Assembly: GCA_002067325.1 (NCBI GenBank)
Contig: MVQY01000063.1
Coordinates: forward strand, 1-13,393
DNA from: Methanobacterium sp. PtaU1.Bin097
Lineage (GTDB): Archaea > Methanobacteriota > Methanobacteria > Methanobacteriales > Methanobacteriaceae
Length of the DNA stretch: 13,393 bases
Reading direction: 5' to 3'
Shown: piece by piece, positions 13,007 to 13,393 of the stretch
Layout: each line of letters begins with the position of its first letter
Numbering within the stretch: the stretch's first letter is position 1
The notes under the pieces: generated by a model
Seen by the model: the letters and a program-made list of their open reading frames with translations, nothing else
What the model was told of the DNA's origin: nothing
Database searches by the model: none
Made by a program: the position numbers and the translations under genes

Positions 13007-13393
13007 ATGGAAGATGAGGATTTAGTGGCTTATTGCGGACTTTACTGTGGAGATTGTTATAATTACACAGGTTCCATTGCTGATTTAGCCAGGGATTTAA
13101 GGAAAGAATTAAGAAAGAATAAATTTAAGGAAGCAGCTGAAGTTATGCCTTTTAAGGAATTTGATAATTACCAGGAATGCTATGAATGTTTGGGTGCTAT
13201 GGTAAAGTTACGGTGTAAAGGTTGCAGGGATGGTTTTAGATCTAAATTTTGTGAAATTGCCAAATGCGCCCAGAAGAGAGAATACCAGGGATGCTGGGAA
13301 TGTGATGAATTTCAAACCTGCCAGAAGTTCGACTTTCTAAAGCCTATTCACAAGGAAGCCAATAAAAATCTTCGAAAGATAAAAAGGCAAGGA
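13007..13393 (+). CDS. Cys-rich DUF3795-like protein (cut by right edge)
   Basis: The frame is open for 129 codons to the window end with no stop. The pattern YCGLYCGDC (9-17), C-x2-C at 58-61, C-K-G-C at 70-73, C-x4-C at 82-87 and C-x2-C-x5-C at 96-105 fits the uncharacterised DUF3795 family, which is common in anaerobes and is thought to bind a metal or iron-sulfur centre. The end of the known pattern has been passed, so only a short tail is probably missing. The ATG at 13007 has GGGGGT seven bases upstream; an earlier ATG at 13000 is in another frame and stops after five codons. CCAAT/ATTGG (12966-12970 with 12991-12995) could pair across the leader and mask part of the ribosome site. Confidence 0.8.
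   Translation, partial: MEDEDLVAYCGLYCGDCYNYTGSIADLARDLRKELRKNKFKEAAEVMPFKEFDNYQECYECLGAMVKLRCKGCRDGFRSKFCEIAKCAQKREYQGCWECDEFQTCQKFDFLKPIHKEANKNLRKIKRQG

Overview
The window looks like a chromosomal segment of a methanogenic archaeon of the order Methanobacteriales, probably Methanobacterium or a close relative. The evidence is archaeal: a geranylgeranyl-reductase-type flavoprotein next to its own 2[4Fe-4S] ferredoxin (saturation of archaeal membrane lipids), tRNA genes without encoded CCA, TATA-box promoters, GGTGAT-type ribosome binding sites, one apparently leaderless gene, T-run terminators and an HTH-PhoU fusion. The genus is an inference from gene content, not from a marker-gene comparison.

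Left part (1-4164, all minus strand): a phosphate-uptake (Pst) operon read right to left as pstS, a TIM-barrel sugar-isomerase-like gene, pstC, pstA and pstB, with pstB cut by the window edge. A divergent control region (4165-4439) separates it from a short, leaderless citrate-synthase-superfamily gene that resembles a citryl-CoA lyase domain (4440-5225). That gene ends in a T-rich tandem-repeat terminator (5282-5375) facing a convergent 14-TM MFS exporter (5432-6859).

Middle part (6993-10129): a Cys-rich DUF2769-like protein on plus; then on minus a calcineurin-like metallophosphoesterase, and a two-gene unit of a five-TM membrane protein followed by an HTH-PhoU regulator. The pstS and metallophosphoesterase promoters share a GTGT-N8-ACAC dyad, suggesting that transporter and phosphoesterase belong to one phosphate regulon. 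The link to PhoU is a guess.

Right part (10336-13393): tRNA-Thr(GGT) and tRNA-Leu(TAA) on minus, then on plus a ferredoxin and a geranylgeranyl reductase separated by an unusual array of three tandem stem-loops. The array looks like duplicated copies of the reductase's own start region and also encodes a 27-codon ORF overlapping the ferredoxin stop. After a 359-base AT-rich gap come a small membrane protein and a Cys-rich DUF3795-like protein that runs off the right edge.

The most noteworthy items are the stem-loop array at 11011-11110, the shared dyad, the paired 28-base repeats at 4289 and 4373, and the metal-ligand-rich TIM-barrel gene inside the pst operon. No CRISPR array, insertion sequence or phage gene was seen.
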